NCBI GenBank assembly: GCA_900618795.1
Contig: UYJD01000014.1
Location: 124,001-188,000, forward strand
Direction of reading: 5' to 3'
Source of the DNA: Cyanodermella asteris
Taxonomy: Eukaryota > Ascomycota > Lecanoromycetes > Ostropales > Stictidaceae
Length of the DNA stretch: 64,000 bases
This document shows, piece by piece, positions 19,926-31,591 of the stretch. Every line of letters starts with the position of its first letter. Position 1 is the stretch's first letter. The translations under genes and the position numbers were made by a program. The notes under the pieces were generated by a model that did not search any database, was not told the origin of the DNA, and saw only the letters and a list, made by a program, of their open reading frames with translations.

Positions 19926-20171
19926 TCAATCGCTGGTTTTATTGTCTCGCTCGGGGTACAATGTATGCACCGCATAGTTTCCGTTTGCATCGTGATAGAT
20001 GTGTACGGTTTGGGATTTGCCTTGCGCTGCTTGCGATTCGGTTGCGAGCAAGGCTGTCACGTGAGCTCTCAGAACTCGTGTAGCAACAGGCAAGGCTTGA
20101 GTGCGAGTATACTTGAGTGTTGCGCTTGTAAAGTGAGCCAGCTCATTCGATTTGGGTGCCTCCTCAATCAT
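19926..20171 (-). CDS. possible small protein, 81 residues
   Basis: This is a short open frame starting MIEEAPKSNELAHF with A at -3, and ending HIYHDANGNYAVHTLYP followed by a charged tail. The composition is protein-like, with an amphipathic helix in the middle (RAHVTALLATESQAAQGK), and there is no close overlap with another gene. A second frame just upstream (MSPIARSAAKFTQRIKDA) could belong to the same gene if an unseen intron or sequence error joins them. I know of no matching family. It would be divergent from the kinase gene at 20395. Confidence 0.3.
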   Translation of the reverse strand: MIEEAPKSNELAHFTSATLKYTRTQALPVATRVLRAHVTALLATESQAAQGKSQTVHIYHDANGNYAVHTLYPERDNKTSD

Positions 20172-20394
20172 TCTCAGCGTCTTTGATCCTTTGTGTGAAT
20201 TTGGCGGCGCTGCGGGCTATGGGCGACATTGCGACGGCAAGATGATTTGTTCTGGGTCCCAAGGAGAAAATAGGACTGGAAGACCGAGCCCCCTTATATC
20301 TTGTTTGTCTGCAAGCAGTCTTTCGTTCCTCTCTACTCTTCTTCTGCTCAAGCATGAAGGGGTGCACCAGCGCATAAAGCACGTCGCACATCGG

Positions 20395-21750
20395 ATGTCG
20401 ACGATGGCGACCGACAGTGTTGTTTACACCTGTGATGCAGACGTCGAGCCACTCCATCGCTACCGACCCGGTGGCTACCATCCCATCCACATTGGGGACA
20501 CTCTCGATGGCATGTATACAGTACTGCATAAGCTAGGATGGGGGAGCTTTTCTACCGTCTGGGCTTTGCTAGATCTACAGTTGGTGTTTGACACTTATTC
20601 GCGGAATTTAACTCACCTAGAATAGGGAGCAAAGATGCTTCGCTCTGAAGGCTGTGGTTTCAGAGAGACGCGGTAAAGGTCAAGAGATTGACATCTTACA
20701 AGCAATAGCCTCCTTCGATGCTCGTCAACTGGGGTTCATGCATTTCCTCTCGAAACGTGATCACTTCCGACTTCATGGGCCGAACGGAACGCATGACTGC
20801 CTCGTTTTCGATATAGCAGGTCGGAACGTCCCAGAAATGATCGAGCGCAAATTTGGCGGCCAACGTCTGCCTGCACGGCTAGCCAAAAGCTTCTCCAAGC
20901 AAATAGCACTCGGGATATCGTGTCTGCATCAACAGGGAATCGCTCACGCGGGTTCGTTAATCATCCAGGCTCAACAACGGTCCGTGCTGATTTAATGCAG
21001 ACTTGCACACCGGGAACGTCGTCTTGTCAGGTGCTTCTACTCTGAAGCTCTCTGATCCTGCCTGGTGGTCCGATTGCCATGCGGAAAGGGACCCCGTCAG
21101 GAGAAAAGATCAGCAACCCTTAGGCTTAGGTCTACCGAGGTACTTGGTCAGGCCCATATCACTGCCATTGGGATCTCTATCGCAATTTCTGGTCAAAATC
21201 ACGGATTACGGCGAGGCTTTCGTATCGGATCGCAAACCTAAACAGTCGCACACACCGCTTGTCGTTCGAGCTCCGGAGGCTATTTTCAACGACCAAATCG
21301 ACTTCCGAGCTGATTTGTGGAGTCTGGGTTGTCTCGTAAGTAGTTTGCGCATTGGGCGATGCGGATTTGGATAACTAACGAATGGGCCCTTAGATCTTCG
21401 AGCTCGCCACTGGCCAACCACCTTTTGACAATATCTCAATCACACCCGTATCTTTGGTCGAGCAGATTCTCGAGACAACCGGAGAAACGTTACCCGAAAA
21501 GTGGCAACCACTCTGGTTGGCAATGGCCCAAAATGCACCCTTTGCGAAGCCCGGCGTAAGATTGCAAGAATGGCTAGAGGATCTCTATTTTGACAGTGAG
21601 CGAGAGGCGGAGTTTTCGCGAGAGGACATTCAAGGAATTGGTCGCATCATCCAGAGATTGCTTCGGCTCGAACCAGCGGAAAGAGCTTCAGCCAAGGAGA
21701 TTCTCGACTACCCCTGGTTCGAAGATGCCGATATACACGCAGTCCAATGA
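20395..21750 (+). CDS. SRPK-like serine/threonine protein kinase, four exons
   Basis: Exons are 20395-20579, 20626-20951, 21001-21335 and 21394-21750, giving 400 residues. The introns are 46, 49 and 58 nt. Introns 2 and 3 are well supported (GTTCGT..GCAG with CTGAT; GTAAGT..TTAG with ACTAAC). Intron 1 uses a weaker GTTGGT donor, chosen because it restores the normal spacing between the Gly loop and the Lys. Kinase motifs are all present: Gly loop LGWGSFSTVW (47-56), Lys70 in FALKAV, catalytic HADLHTGN (Asp171), DYG instead of DFG (239-241) and RAPE (260-263). The GWGSFSTVW start is typical of SR-protein kinases. In this fungal subgroup the usual Lys two residues after the catalytic Asp is His, as here. 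It probably phosphorylates Ser/Arg-type proteins, but the substrate is unknown. It is convergent with the MFS gene. Confidence 0.85.
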
Positions 21751-22663
21751 AAGCAACGTAGTGCCCAGGGCTCGGATGAGGTCGAATCGTGAGGAGCAGA
21801 CTTCGTTCCGTCGATGCATTGGGAACACGTGTATTCGTTCGCTTCTCGCCACCGTCGCCTTTGGCGTGGTTGGTCGCGATTTCGTGTGCCGAAGGAACGT
21901 CCCCAGCAAGCCGCCATTAGTTGCTCCGCAACACATCCGCCATGGCCGGTACTTATCTGAGGATGAGTGCATGGCGATTCGCCGTTGGCTGCTTGAGCCC
22001 ACGGTCGGGCAGTTGCGAGCATCACTACGAGGAGCAGCCGAAACGGATGCTAACGCGGGCACTAATTTTACAAAAGACTGAAGCGTTCTCTACGGCACCT
22101 TGCACGCACGCCAATGAAGCGCTGGCACACAAACCGGCCTGTGCAAGTTCCGTGCTTTCTGGCCGCGAAATCTATCTATCGGGGCGCGACATGGGGGTCC
22201 GCAGGATTGAGTATGTCAGCTCGGTGGAAGCAAGTGGACCCTGGAAGGCGTGACTCGATGCTTATTTGCACGTTGAATCCAGCAGAAGCCTAGAGCTGAC
22301 CACGTTACATATGAAGGAGACGAAATCTCGGTGGATCATTCGATCGGTTTCATATGTGTCAAAGGGTGCCAAGTATGCGGTATAAAATGGAAGATGAAGT
22401 CTGGTTTGTGTATTTACTTCTTGCATTAATATTTTGTATGATGTCTATCATCTCATGACCTTTCTCATATCATACAGGCCGTCATAATCTGCCCAACCGT
22501 GACTTTCTCGCCCAAGGTATTCAGTAGGCCGACCGAAAATAAGACAAACGCTCAACTGTGAGCAGGAGCTGGGTGATGCGATCCACTCTATGATGCATGC
22601 TCGCTAAACGTTACAACCGATTCTTTCGTCAAAAAAACCGCCCAAATAATATGCTTCGTCGAA
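21751..22663. other. 3' intergenic between convergent genes
   Basis: The kinase and MFS genes end towards each other across this stretch. Open frames up to 163 codons around 21.6-22.2 kb overlap the last kinase exon or its opposite strand and have no features of their own. Confidence 0.45.
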
Positions 22664-24511
22664 TTAAGCAGCACCAATCTCAAGCTTCTTGCCCTTGACA
22701 CTCTTCCACTGCATCAGCGGCACGAATAGGATCGCCAAGCAAGTCATGATCAGCGACACCTGGTATGCCTTTGTCAGTGCGTCGTTGTAGGCGACGAGGA
22801 CCTTGGGCAGGTCCTCGGCCGGCAGAACCCTGACGAGTTCGGTGGCACCAGTGCTGATGACGGTCTGGGGGCTGACGTTGACTCCGGCAGCAATGATGTT
22901 CTCAACCAGGCGCGTGGAGAAGATGTTCTGGCTGACGCTGGTGAAGAGAGCGCCGCCCAGGAATTGGATGAAGAAGACGAACGAGACACCGATAGAGACA
23001 TCGCGGAGGGGAAGAACGGTCTGCGCAGCGAGCGAGGGCTGCTGGAAACCCATACCGGAGCCGAGGCCGAAGAGGATCTGGTAGCCGATCCAGTGAGCGG
23101 TTGGCGTGTCGACCTTGAAGGTGGTGATCAAACCAGCGCCGATGGCGCCAAATGCCGGGGCGAGATACATGAACGGCACGTAGTATCCAATCTTGGAAAT
23201 CAAGATACCGGCGATGATGGAGCCAAGGGTCTGAGCCAGAATGAGCGGCAAGTTGTCGATACCACTTTGCACTGCCGTAGTGCCCTTGACAGCCTGAAAC
23301 CAGATGGGCAGGAAGTAGACAAAGGACATGAAGGCAGCAGTCAGGCAGAGACCGAAAAGGGCACCACCGAAGATGCTGCGCATGGTAGCAATCCTGACGG
23401 GAACGGTCGCGTTGCGGTCATCGATGCGCGACCAGTAGACCTGAACGCAGATGAAGAAGATGATCAGAACACCAAAAAGGACAAAAAGGGCAATGATCCT
23501 GCCGTCGCTCCACGGGTACTTGGTTCCACCCCACTGGAGAGCCAGCAGCAAGCAAATGACTCCAGGAACGAAAGAGATGGTGCCAAGCGGGTCGAAGAAG
23601 AGGATTGTCTCCTTCCAGGTAGACTCAGTCTCCCTGGTGTTGGGCATTTCCAGCCAAATGATCAAGATGCCGGCTGTGATGGCACCGAACGGCAAGTTGA
23701 TGTAGAAGCACCATCTCCAGGTTGCGTGGACTGCGTCTGTGAAAGCACCGCCAAGAAGAGGTCCAATGACGGATGCGATCCCGAACATGCCGCCGATGAA
23801 GCCACTGTAGATGGGACGCTTCTCGAGCGGGACCGAGTGGGCGATGATGATCATGGCTCCGGAGAAGAGACCAGCAGCACCAAGACCAGCAATGGCACGG
23901 CCAACAATCAGGGCTGTAGACGTGGGAGCAGCTCCGCAGATGACTGAGCCGACCTCGAAGATGAGCAGGCCGGAGAGGAAGACCCATTTCTTGTTGAAGC
24001 GTGCGTAGAGTTTACCGAAAAAGAGCTGAAATGCGCAAGAGCAGAGCAGGTAGGCGGAGCTGTACCAGCCGACGTCGTTCAGTGCGCCGAATGCGTCTGT
24101 GATCTTGGGGATGGCGGTAGCAATGATGGTGTTGTCGAGCGCAACGCAGAAAACTGGATTGCGAGTCAGCAGTGTTTGATGTTATCGGCAAAAATGTCAC
24201 TCACCAACCAAGCACAAAGCAAGCATGATGAAGGCCAGCTTCGGGCCCTCGAGATAGACGATTGTGCTGTCGGTCGTCTCCATTCGCGTAATGGGACCTC
24301 CAGTCTCGTTTGCTGCCTTGAACTCCGTCTCCTGGGCCTTTTCGTAGCCCTGGCCAGCCAGTGTGGCGCCAACAACGTCGCGCTCAACCTCATTCTTTGC
24401 CGAGTTCAAAGCAGCTGCGGGGGCAGAGACGGCGACGGCGGTGTTCTTCTCGTCGATTGAAGAAGAACTCGAAGTGCTGGGGGCCGTGGCGGCCGGTTGA
24501 TCGGCGGCCAT
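22664..24511 (-). CDS. MFS drug/toxin exporter, 14-TM DHA type
   Basis: Two exons, 24511-24205 and 24153-22664, are joined over a 51-nt intron (GTGAGT..CCAG, with CTGAC upstream of the acceptor) in phase 1, giving 598 residues. The N-terminal 85 residues are cytosolic, rich in Ser and Ala. Membrane spans start at AFIMLALCLVVFCVALDNT, the conserved first helix with the DNTII motif. A loop motif GKLYARFNKKW (motif A-like) and the antiporter motif C region SVIGPLLGGAF follow. The length and spacing suit 14 spans, as in fungal exporters of the TOXA/aflT group, which move small hydrophobic compounds out by proton antiport at the plasma membrane. There is no metabolite synthase nearby, so the substrate is unknown. 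The gene looks intact. Confidence 0.92.
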
Positions 24512-27500
24512 GTCTGAGGATTCAGGTGTGGAGGGAAAGAAAGTTCGAATCGACAGCGGGCGAGGAAAGTCTGCGGGCGCAGGTAGGATGATGCGCAGGC
24601 ACGTCTGCAGCAGTGACCGGTAGGGACGTGCGGCACGAGGGTGATGGGGACAAGATCGAGGTAGGGATGAAGATGGGGATCAGCAAGTACAAGGGTGAAT
24701 GTGGGGACGACTTCAGTGTTATGTATTGAAGTGTTGCGAAACCGAATTTCACACCTTTTGGCAGCTCGGGGTTGTTTGAGTCCGACGACAGCAGGCAACC
24801 GACGCCGCTAGCACCGTTTGTCTGTATATCTCCGTCACAGACTTCTTTAGCTCCCAGAGAATGGGCATCTCGTCAGCCGTCAGATGCAGACAAGCGACAC
24901 GGTCCAGCAGCCAAAGATTGCACAGTCTGGACCGTCGCGAGAACCCGAAGCCCGACTCGGTGTCTTGCCGAGCCAATGGCATTCCTCAATTCCTTGCTTC
25001 GGGCCTCGAGTCAAGCCGACACAGCCAATCATGTTTGTTACTCTTCAATCAAGCATGACTCTTACTGCGCTTGTCTCGTCCTCGAACGAGTCGCAAGTGA
25101 TCCCCCATCGAAGCTGTTTCTGCTTCTGGTGACTAATACGACTTCTGTTCTTTTCTGCCGCCTTCTTCTGTACTCATCCCAGGCAGCATCATAATGACTT
25201 TGTATTGCATCAAGAGTCTTGCTGCCTTGGTCGTTTTAACAACATCACCATCGATCCTTGCATCGACGTCAAACGTTTGCCGACTTGGTGACATTCTGCG
25301 ACATGTTGTGCCGACTCCTGGAAGTCAACGCTCTCCACTCTGTCCCGGCGGAGCTTACGGACGGGGGAAAACTTTCTTTCCCTCTCCACGTGGTCTGCTC
25401 GATGCTTCATTGCGCCGCCGATCTCACCAAGAACTTTCTTTTCCTCGTGTGTCGTGACTTGTGACAAGTCGACTGCTGGCTCTACGAGTCGATACACCGT
25501 GGAAGCGAATTGTATTTCCAATCATTCAAATCCATCAAACAATGGGCAGAGCCACTGCGGCAAGGAGTAGTTCGTACACCGTACAGTCTTACGCTTGCGT
25601 TGGAGATTGACAGCATGGCAGCCAATTTTGGGGGCGCCCCTATCGACCCGCAAGCACCTGCTCGGGCCCGTAGCGAATGACACCCGCCAGGTCCCTCAGA
25701 GAATGTAACCATACAAGGTCGGAGGCTCAAGACATTTCCAACCAGGTTACATAAGCTAGCAGGCATCAGCTGGACTGCACCTTCGACTCGTGGAATTCCA
25801 CCTGTTCGTTCGTAACTGTTGAGCTATTGAACACGATGATCTCTCCGGCGTCCACCAAAACAAATAAGAGTTCAAGATGGCTGAAATTCTACCAGCCCGA
25901 TTCTCGCAAGCATTCCGATCATCAAAGCTCCATCGACAAGAAAGAGTCATCGCGAGAATCGTGGAGTCTCCACCGAAAAAGCCTCGGAATCATGCGCATC
26001 CCGAATCTCGCCATTTGTGGCCCGCATCATCCCGCACAATACTAGTCTCCGAGCCACCACTCCTCGAAGTGACTTTCTGTCCCTGACATGCTTTCGGACC
26101 TTGCCTGCGATCGTCTGCTTTGAAGCTCCGTCGATCATCCGCCCTTCACGCAGTTTTCTCGACTTTTGACACATGGGAACAAGTACTTCGGATTTGAGTG
26201 CCGGTATACGATGCTAGAAACCTATCGTGCGATAAAAGCATGTTGTTATTTTTTCCATTCGTGATTGAAGAACAGTCAAAAAGTACGGTGAGACAGGGTA
26301 CAACACCGATTAGCGACCGCCAACCGCCGGCTTTGTAATGTACACAGAAACGCACAAAACAAAGTAGCGAACGATAGATAATGAGGCAAGCCACCAAATT
26401 GCCGTTTGCGGTGAGATAATTCAACCCTGATCCTCTCCAATGGTTTCTTTCAAAGGGCCGAATCTACAGTCGTCTTTCGGACTTTGGAGTTGACGCTTCC
26501 TCAAAGTCCTTTGCTAGATTCCAAGGTTGGTGCGTGCTGAGTCTTATATCCGTAGGCACCCTGCGGACCGTCGTTGTTTGTTTCCGGCTGGCTTGGTGCG
26601 ATCATGATCTGATCTAATCCGAAGAACGGCTGATGGAGAGGCAGTACATCAGTACGAAGATTCGTACTCGTAGTTGCCTGATAGACCGCCATCGAGCGAA
26701 CGTAATTTTGTTGTGGGGGGGGGAGTCTTTGACTTCGAGAACCCTCGATGATCCGTAGCAAATCAACAGTTGGGCAAACTTTGCACTTTTGCGTGCGATC
26801 CAATATTTGCTGCATCGCTACGTACACCTGTATTCTTTTTATACCTCCCACCCCCCTCCCCCTTCTTGAAGGCATCTACATTGTGTAATTTCGGAGTACA
26901 TGATGACATGACCAAACACCCTACGTATATGTGGGTGAGGCGAAGACTTTTTCCTTTTTCCTTTCTTTTTTTTTTTGGTGATTGAAATAATTTACAACAT
27001 GAAACACGTACGAACTCATCTAGACTTTGTCACTACGGAGGCAAGCTGTAGATACTCATTCTGATGAGAGTATCACAAAAACGGATTGAATTGTCGAACA
27101 GAATTTACCCCTTCGCTAAGTGCTTACAAAGTCATCGGATCAATCTAAGTTTTTAGTAATCTACGAACATAGTTTCGGGAGTGACGATCAACCTGTCATT
27201 CTACAATCACTTGCACAGTGACCACTCGTCGCACTCTGCAGGGGTCGTATTCGAACCTTGCGCAAACGTTGTAGAAGCCATTATTCGAAGAGGGCACGGG
27301 GAATCTCTCTGCGCCGGAACCTTATTTCAGTGATCAATCAGTACGAATCTCAGCTGACCGTATGCATTTGACTCATTATCCCTGCTTGCCCATCGAACTG
27401 ACCGCAGATGCTCCGCATCGCAACAGCACAGTTCAAACCCTCACAACCCCGCGCTCTATCCGCGGCTTCGGCCAGTCGCAAGGCAGTCCATATCCTCCAA

Positions 27501-27554
27501 GCTCTTGTCTTGCTAACCCACTATCGTCTTCTTCACCCACAACTCTTTTCCGAC
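24512..27554. other. 3-kb region without a recognisable gene
   Basis: The first few hundred bases are the MFS promoter. Open frames are short (under 141 codons) on all frames. One plus-strand frame from 25194 begins with a signal-peptide-like stretch, but its remainder is not protein-like. Homopolymer tracts (G9 near 26720, T-rich near 26960) and C-rich stretches occur. I see no transposon ends, tRNA or other element. Confidence 0.5.
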
Positions 27555-28318
27555 TTACTTTCCACCCGACACCGCCTCGACTGCATCCTTTGTCTTCTCT
27601 TTCGCATCCTTGGCCGCATCCTTGACCGCATCACCTACCGACGCCTTTCCCGCACCGCTGCCGTAGTTCGCATTCGACCATCTATACAGCTGGACGCCCT
27701 GTGAGGTGAAGTTGACGACGTGGCAGCCGAAGAGGAGGTAGTTGGCGGGTGTGACTGCTAGGGCGTATCGCATGAATGTACCAGAGTAGACCATCAACGC
27801 GGCTGTTGTAGGTCCGGAGATGCTAGAAGACAGATATGTCAGCAATTGACGTCTCGAGAGGATGATCATTGGCAGTGGGGAACACGATCTCGACTGCGCA
27901 TTGTCTGTATCAAGCTTCGCATGGGTTTTGGGTGGTTGTAAAACTCACATGTCGGGGCTCTTCTGAATGTCCATGATCGCTGCGAGCGGGATACCGAAGT
28001 TGGACGCTGGTCCCCAGAAATCTGCAACGGCATCATTAGCATCTGCATCGCATAGCCATGTAGTCCCACCGTCGAACTCCGACGTTCCCATCTCTTGAAT
28101 TCGAGTATTTGTTTGTCGACTTCCAGCTCGTGACCGAAGCTTCAGCGCCCGCCATGCTTGACAATGTCGCCCAGCCAATATGCCCTCCTCTTGTTCCTCC
28201 CCGACAATCCGTCTCTTTCGCTCACTACCTGAAGTGTTCACTTACGTGTTGAGCAGAAGTAATCCGTGTACGGGTTACTCCGTATCCGGGCATTGATGGC
28301 CTTGATTGCGGCCGCCAT
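27555..28318 (-). CDS. MPC1: mitochondrial pyruvate carrier subunit MPC1, three exons
   Basis: Exons in order of translation are 28318-28246, 28021-27949 and 27822-27555, with introns of 224 nt (GTAAGT..GCAG) and 126 nt (GTGAGT..CTAG), giving 137 residues. The joins restore STHFWGPASNFGIP and KSPDIISGPTTAALMVYSG, conserved in MPC1. FMRYALAVTPANYLLFGCHVVN follows. MPC1 forms a heterodimer with MPC2/3 in the inner mitochondrial membrane and imports pyruvate. The last 35 or so residues form a Lys/Asp/Ala-rich tail (ASVGDAVKDAAKDAKEKTKD…) with heptad-like spacing resembling LEA or amphipathic helices, beyond the usual end of the carrier. The first two exons are only 73 nt each. Confidence 0.93.
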
Positions 28319-28855
28319 TGTGACTTTTGATTTCCAACACACACGAGATCTCGGGTTGATTGCTTTCCTTTCGCTCGCACACTCGGTGCGTCGTGGGGGC
28401 GGGTCCGATATCGTCGTCGTCGTCGTCGTTGTCGACAGGTGGTTCGAGGTCGCGCGTTGGGGTAAATCGGAGCAGCGGATTCCTGTTGGGCGGAGAGTTC
28501 TGAAACGCGCGCGGGTCGGGGAGCTTGACTCAGCTTTTGCTGCGTCTGCCAAGAGTGCGGAAAGCTTCAGCAGAGCCGCGATCGGGACCACTTTTGGCCT
28601 CTCACAATACCATGACCACTGGGGAAAGTCATGTGCTTGTAAGAAGTGAAGTGCCTCTACAGCCACTACGAAGTGACTACAATCACGCCCCAATTGAATG
28701 CTCATCTTTATCATAAATGGATCAATTCTCAGGTGTGCAGCTCATGTTCTGGAATATGCATAGCGGCCTTTATCTTCTCCAATGCTTGATCTCATAAGGT
28801 TTTAGAGCCTCAGATCCAGATATGACCTTACGGCCCCCGAACAGAGTTCACAAGT
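28319..28855. other. intergenic, MPC1 promoter
   Basis: There is no gene. A CGT/CGTC microsatellite (…GTCGTCGTCGTCGTCGTT) lies at about 28411-28432. Confidence 0.45.
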
Positions 28856-30631
28856 TCAAGTCTTTCTGACCAGAGATGTCCTCAGTGCCGTCGGACTCAC
28901 CGTTCTAGCCCGCCCGTCTTTGTCCACTTCAAACGCAAACTCATCGATGCCCCTCTGTCCATATTCGATAGCATCAATTGTCTCCCAGCTCTGACATGTT
29001 TCGATACTGCTGAAAATGCCAGTAGCAGGGGCAGCATTCTTGTCAGAATAGACTGCTCTGAACGCAACATACTCAACGGAGCCAGTTCCCGTTGGGTACA
29101 GCCTAGCATCCAGACTCCCGTTGCTAATGCCGTAAATACCACTAACGGTCTGAGCCATATCGGTGCCATTGCTAATCCACTCCGTGATGATCAAACCCGG
29201 ACCGGAGTTCGGATCGGTGACGAGGATCAGCGATGAGTTCAGCGTTGGATCCGTCGAGACGTATTCCCCTGCAAAGTTGCTCTTGCTCTCGGCAGCTGCT
29301 TGTGCTTCAAAGGCGGGCAGAAGGGCTTCGGCGACCATGTCCTGAATCAGGCCAATGCCAGTGTACGATTGTGGGCCAGCCACGAGAATGTTGAAGCCTG
29401 CATCGTGGTCGGGAGACAGCGCAAGAATGGAGGCGTATTTCTGGAAGTTTCCGGCTTTGGTGTAGATGTCGCTGGTGCGACCAGTCACTGGCTGCGATAT
29501 GCGGTAAATCTCCCAAGGACGACCGACGGACATGTTGACATTGCTTGTATGAGCGATTGGTTTTAGCCACCGTTGTGTTTCGACTGGCTTCAGGAAGGTC
29601 GAGCTCAGGATGGATATACCGAGCTTGTTCAAATCAGCCAATGATGAATAGATGCCCTCTGCGGCGGTCTCGAGGCTAAGCTCATTTCCCCACCAGTCCT
29701 CTATAGCATTACCGCCGGGTACAACAGCATGGCTGGTCAACTGCTCTGCTAGAGGCAAAGCGCTGGTGGAATTCATTCCCAAATTATCAAGGATGCCCTC
29801 TTTCAGAATCTGGGCATAGTAATTCCCTTTGACCTTTTCGAGAATGGCACCCATCAGGATGTGGCCTATGTTCGAGTACGAGGGAGTTGACCAAGCTTGA
29901 ACAGTTGGGCTCCTCTCTGTTGACTGTCTGAAAATGTCGGATTCGGGACATGTCTCATTTGTGAAGACTGCACAGCTGGGCACCTGTCTTGGATCGCTAA
30001 AATTCAGCGTAGGGAATCCGGACAGCGTCGGGTTGGTGTTCGACATTTTGTACCGCAAGGCGATATCTGTCACGTAGTACGGGATATCTCGACCCATGCC
30101 ACTGATCTGACCAGCCAGAGCCCCCACAGTGATATCTTCCCAATTGGTCACCGTATCGGGTACAATGTTCTCCTTCGTCGTTGCAAGTTCGGGGAAGAAA
30201 TCGGTAATCGGCTTCTCCCAGGAAGCAAGACCGAGCTCGACGAGCACAAAATAAGATGTGATCAATTTACTAATGCTGGCAATGCGGTAGATCGAATTCT
30301 CGTCAATCTTTCGTGTTCCATAAGACGAGCCGGCCACCAGACTACCTGTCCAGTGGTATTGGAGCTTATGATGTGCATCGGGATCGTGAACGGAGAAGGC
30401 CCCTATGGAGAAGCTCTCGGCATTCCAGTCAAAGCTCGCCGAATTCTCATTCTTCTTGATTGCGGATTCGAGGGACTTCGTCAGCTTCGACCAGGCGCCG
30501 GTGATCTTCGAAGAATTGCTGGAAAAGTCCACGGGCTGAGGAAAAGCTGGACCTAGAAGAGGACATGGCTTGTACGCAACAGCTGCGATGGCCCAGGTCG
30601 TCAAAACCACCAATGTCGGCAGGCGAGCCAT
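28856..30631 (-). CDS. secreted beta-lactamase-like serine hydrolase
   Basis: This is a single-exon protein of 591 residues. The ATG at 30631 is preferred over an upstream in-frame one because a signal peptide (MARLPTLVVLTTWAIAAVAY) starts there. The class C beta-lactamase/LACTB fold is recognised from IASISKLIT, with the nucleophile motif S119-I-S-K122, and from PSYSNIGH near residue 260 (the Y-x-N motif). The third motif is probably TKAGNFQKYAS, that is KAG in place of the usual KTG. Several N-x-S/T sites in the C-terminal half suggest glycosylation. Fungal relatives are extracellular hydrolases or esterases with few known substrates, and some lie in polyketide clusters, but no such cluster is visible here. 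The active-site residues are present, so it is probably catalytic. Confidence 0.88.
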   Translation of the reverse strand: MARLPTLVVLTTWAIAAVAYKPCPLLGPAFPQPVDFSSNSSKITGAWSKLTKSLESAIKKNENSASFDWNAESFSIGAFSVHDPDAHHKLQYHWTGSLVAGSSYGTRKIDENSIYRIASISKLITSYFVLVELGLASWEKPITDFFPELATTKENIVPDTVTNWEDITVGALAGQISGMGRDIPYYVTDIALRYKMSNTNPTLSGFPTLNFSDPRQVPSCAVFTNETCPESDIFRQSTERSPTVQAWSTPSYSNIGHILMGAILEKVKGNYYAQILKEGILDNLGMNSTSALPLAEQLTSHAVVPGGNAIEDWWGNELSLETAAEGIYSSLADLNKLGISILSSTFLKPVETQRWLKPIAHTSNVNMSVGRPWEIYRISQPVTGRTSDIYTKAGNFQKYASILALSPDHDAGFNILVAGPQSYTGIGLIQDMVAEALLPAFEAQAAAESKSNFAGEYVSTDPTLNSSLILVTDPNSGPGLIITEWISNGTDMAQTVSGIYGISNGSLDARLYPTGTGSVEYVAFRAVYSDKNAAPATGIFSSIETCQSWETIDAIEYGQRGIDEFAFEVDKDGRARTVSPTALRTSLVRKT

Positions 30632-31591
30632 AGTAGCGAGGGTGTCAGTGACGCCACCATAGCCCTTTATGCGCAAGACAATACCTAGCTTTATACTCAT
30701 GATGCTACGACTGCGTATGACACCTAGTTCGGAGCTCAATTTGCACTGCCACGAGACAACTGTGATACTTTCTTATAAGCGAGCAGAGCTGACTCCCGGA
30801 CTGAGATTGCCCAATCATGGTGCTTCGTAAAAGGTCAAGGCATGTCGATCTTTCACAACATCCAACCTGAGTCCAGCTCCACGCAGCAAGAAATTTTCAA
30901 CCAGCAGGATACATTGTGTTGGAGCTCGTGATTTACGCGCGTCCATTATGAAGAGAAGGGAGGGGATCAGGAGATCAGTCTGTATAAGTAAAGGTAAGCA
31001 CGAACCTTCACATGCGCAGGGGGCCCCAACCCAAAGGGGCAAGTCCGCTTCATCTAGCATCCGATTCCGAAAGAGAGACCTGATCACGGTCGTTGATGGT
31101 TCGATCTGTCAAGCTGTTCCTGCATCGATGCGACATACAAGGCAGTACAAATGCCTACGATCGTGCTTTGCGCTCTTTGCAGACAAAGTCTTGGATAGAG
31201 CTCGCATCGTCGCGAAAGCTACAGTAGGGCATCTCCGCGATCAGGGCGTGACGGCGTCAGCCACCCGCCTTTGATGCCAGCTGGACACGTTCCCCATGGC
31301 TTGACATAACACTCCATGTTCAACTCAAAAGTGAGTCCATGTGGTCGAGGCGGCTTGGATCAGGAGCTAAGGGGTTCCTCGCGATCAGGAGTGATTGGCC
31401 ACCACGGCCGAAGACACAAGAGAAATTCGGCCGTGTGGCAGCGGCTTTCACGACCTCAGCTGAGTCCTCAGACCTTGCGAATTTGTGTTTGCAGAGTGCG
31501 AGGAGTTTTGCAATATAGAAGAAGAAATCGTGTTCGCGTCCATTATTTCTTTTCGCTACTTTGGTTCGAACGAGTTACGCGTAGAAATAAC
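30632..31591. other. intergenic between divergent secreted-protein genes
   Basis: This is the shared upstream region of the serine hydrolase (minus) and the secreted protein at 31592 (plus). An open frame runs through the second half in frame with the next gene, but it has no plausible start before 31592. Confidence 0.4.

Larger units (their letters stand above)
19330..20394. other. intergenic with sequence gap
   Basis: This region separates the Clr5 gene (minus) from the kinase gene (plus) and serves as a shared upstream region. It contains the run of N and one possible small minus-strand gene, both listed separately. Confidence 0.4.

Noticed and set aside
22964-23947. Long frame of 327 codons opposite the MFS gene
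   Set aside because: Antisense shadow; its acidic, Asp/Gly-rich composition reflects the codons of the transporter.
25194-25457. 87-codon frame starting with a signal-peptide-like stretch
   Set aside because: The part after the hydrophobic start is not protein-like, and there is no promoter or splice support.
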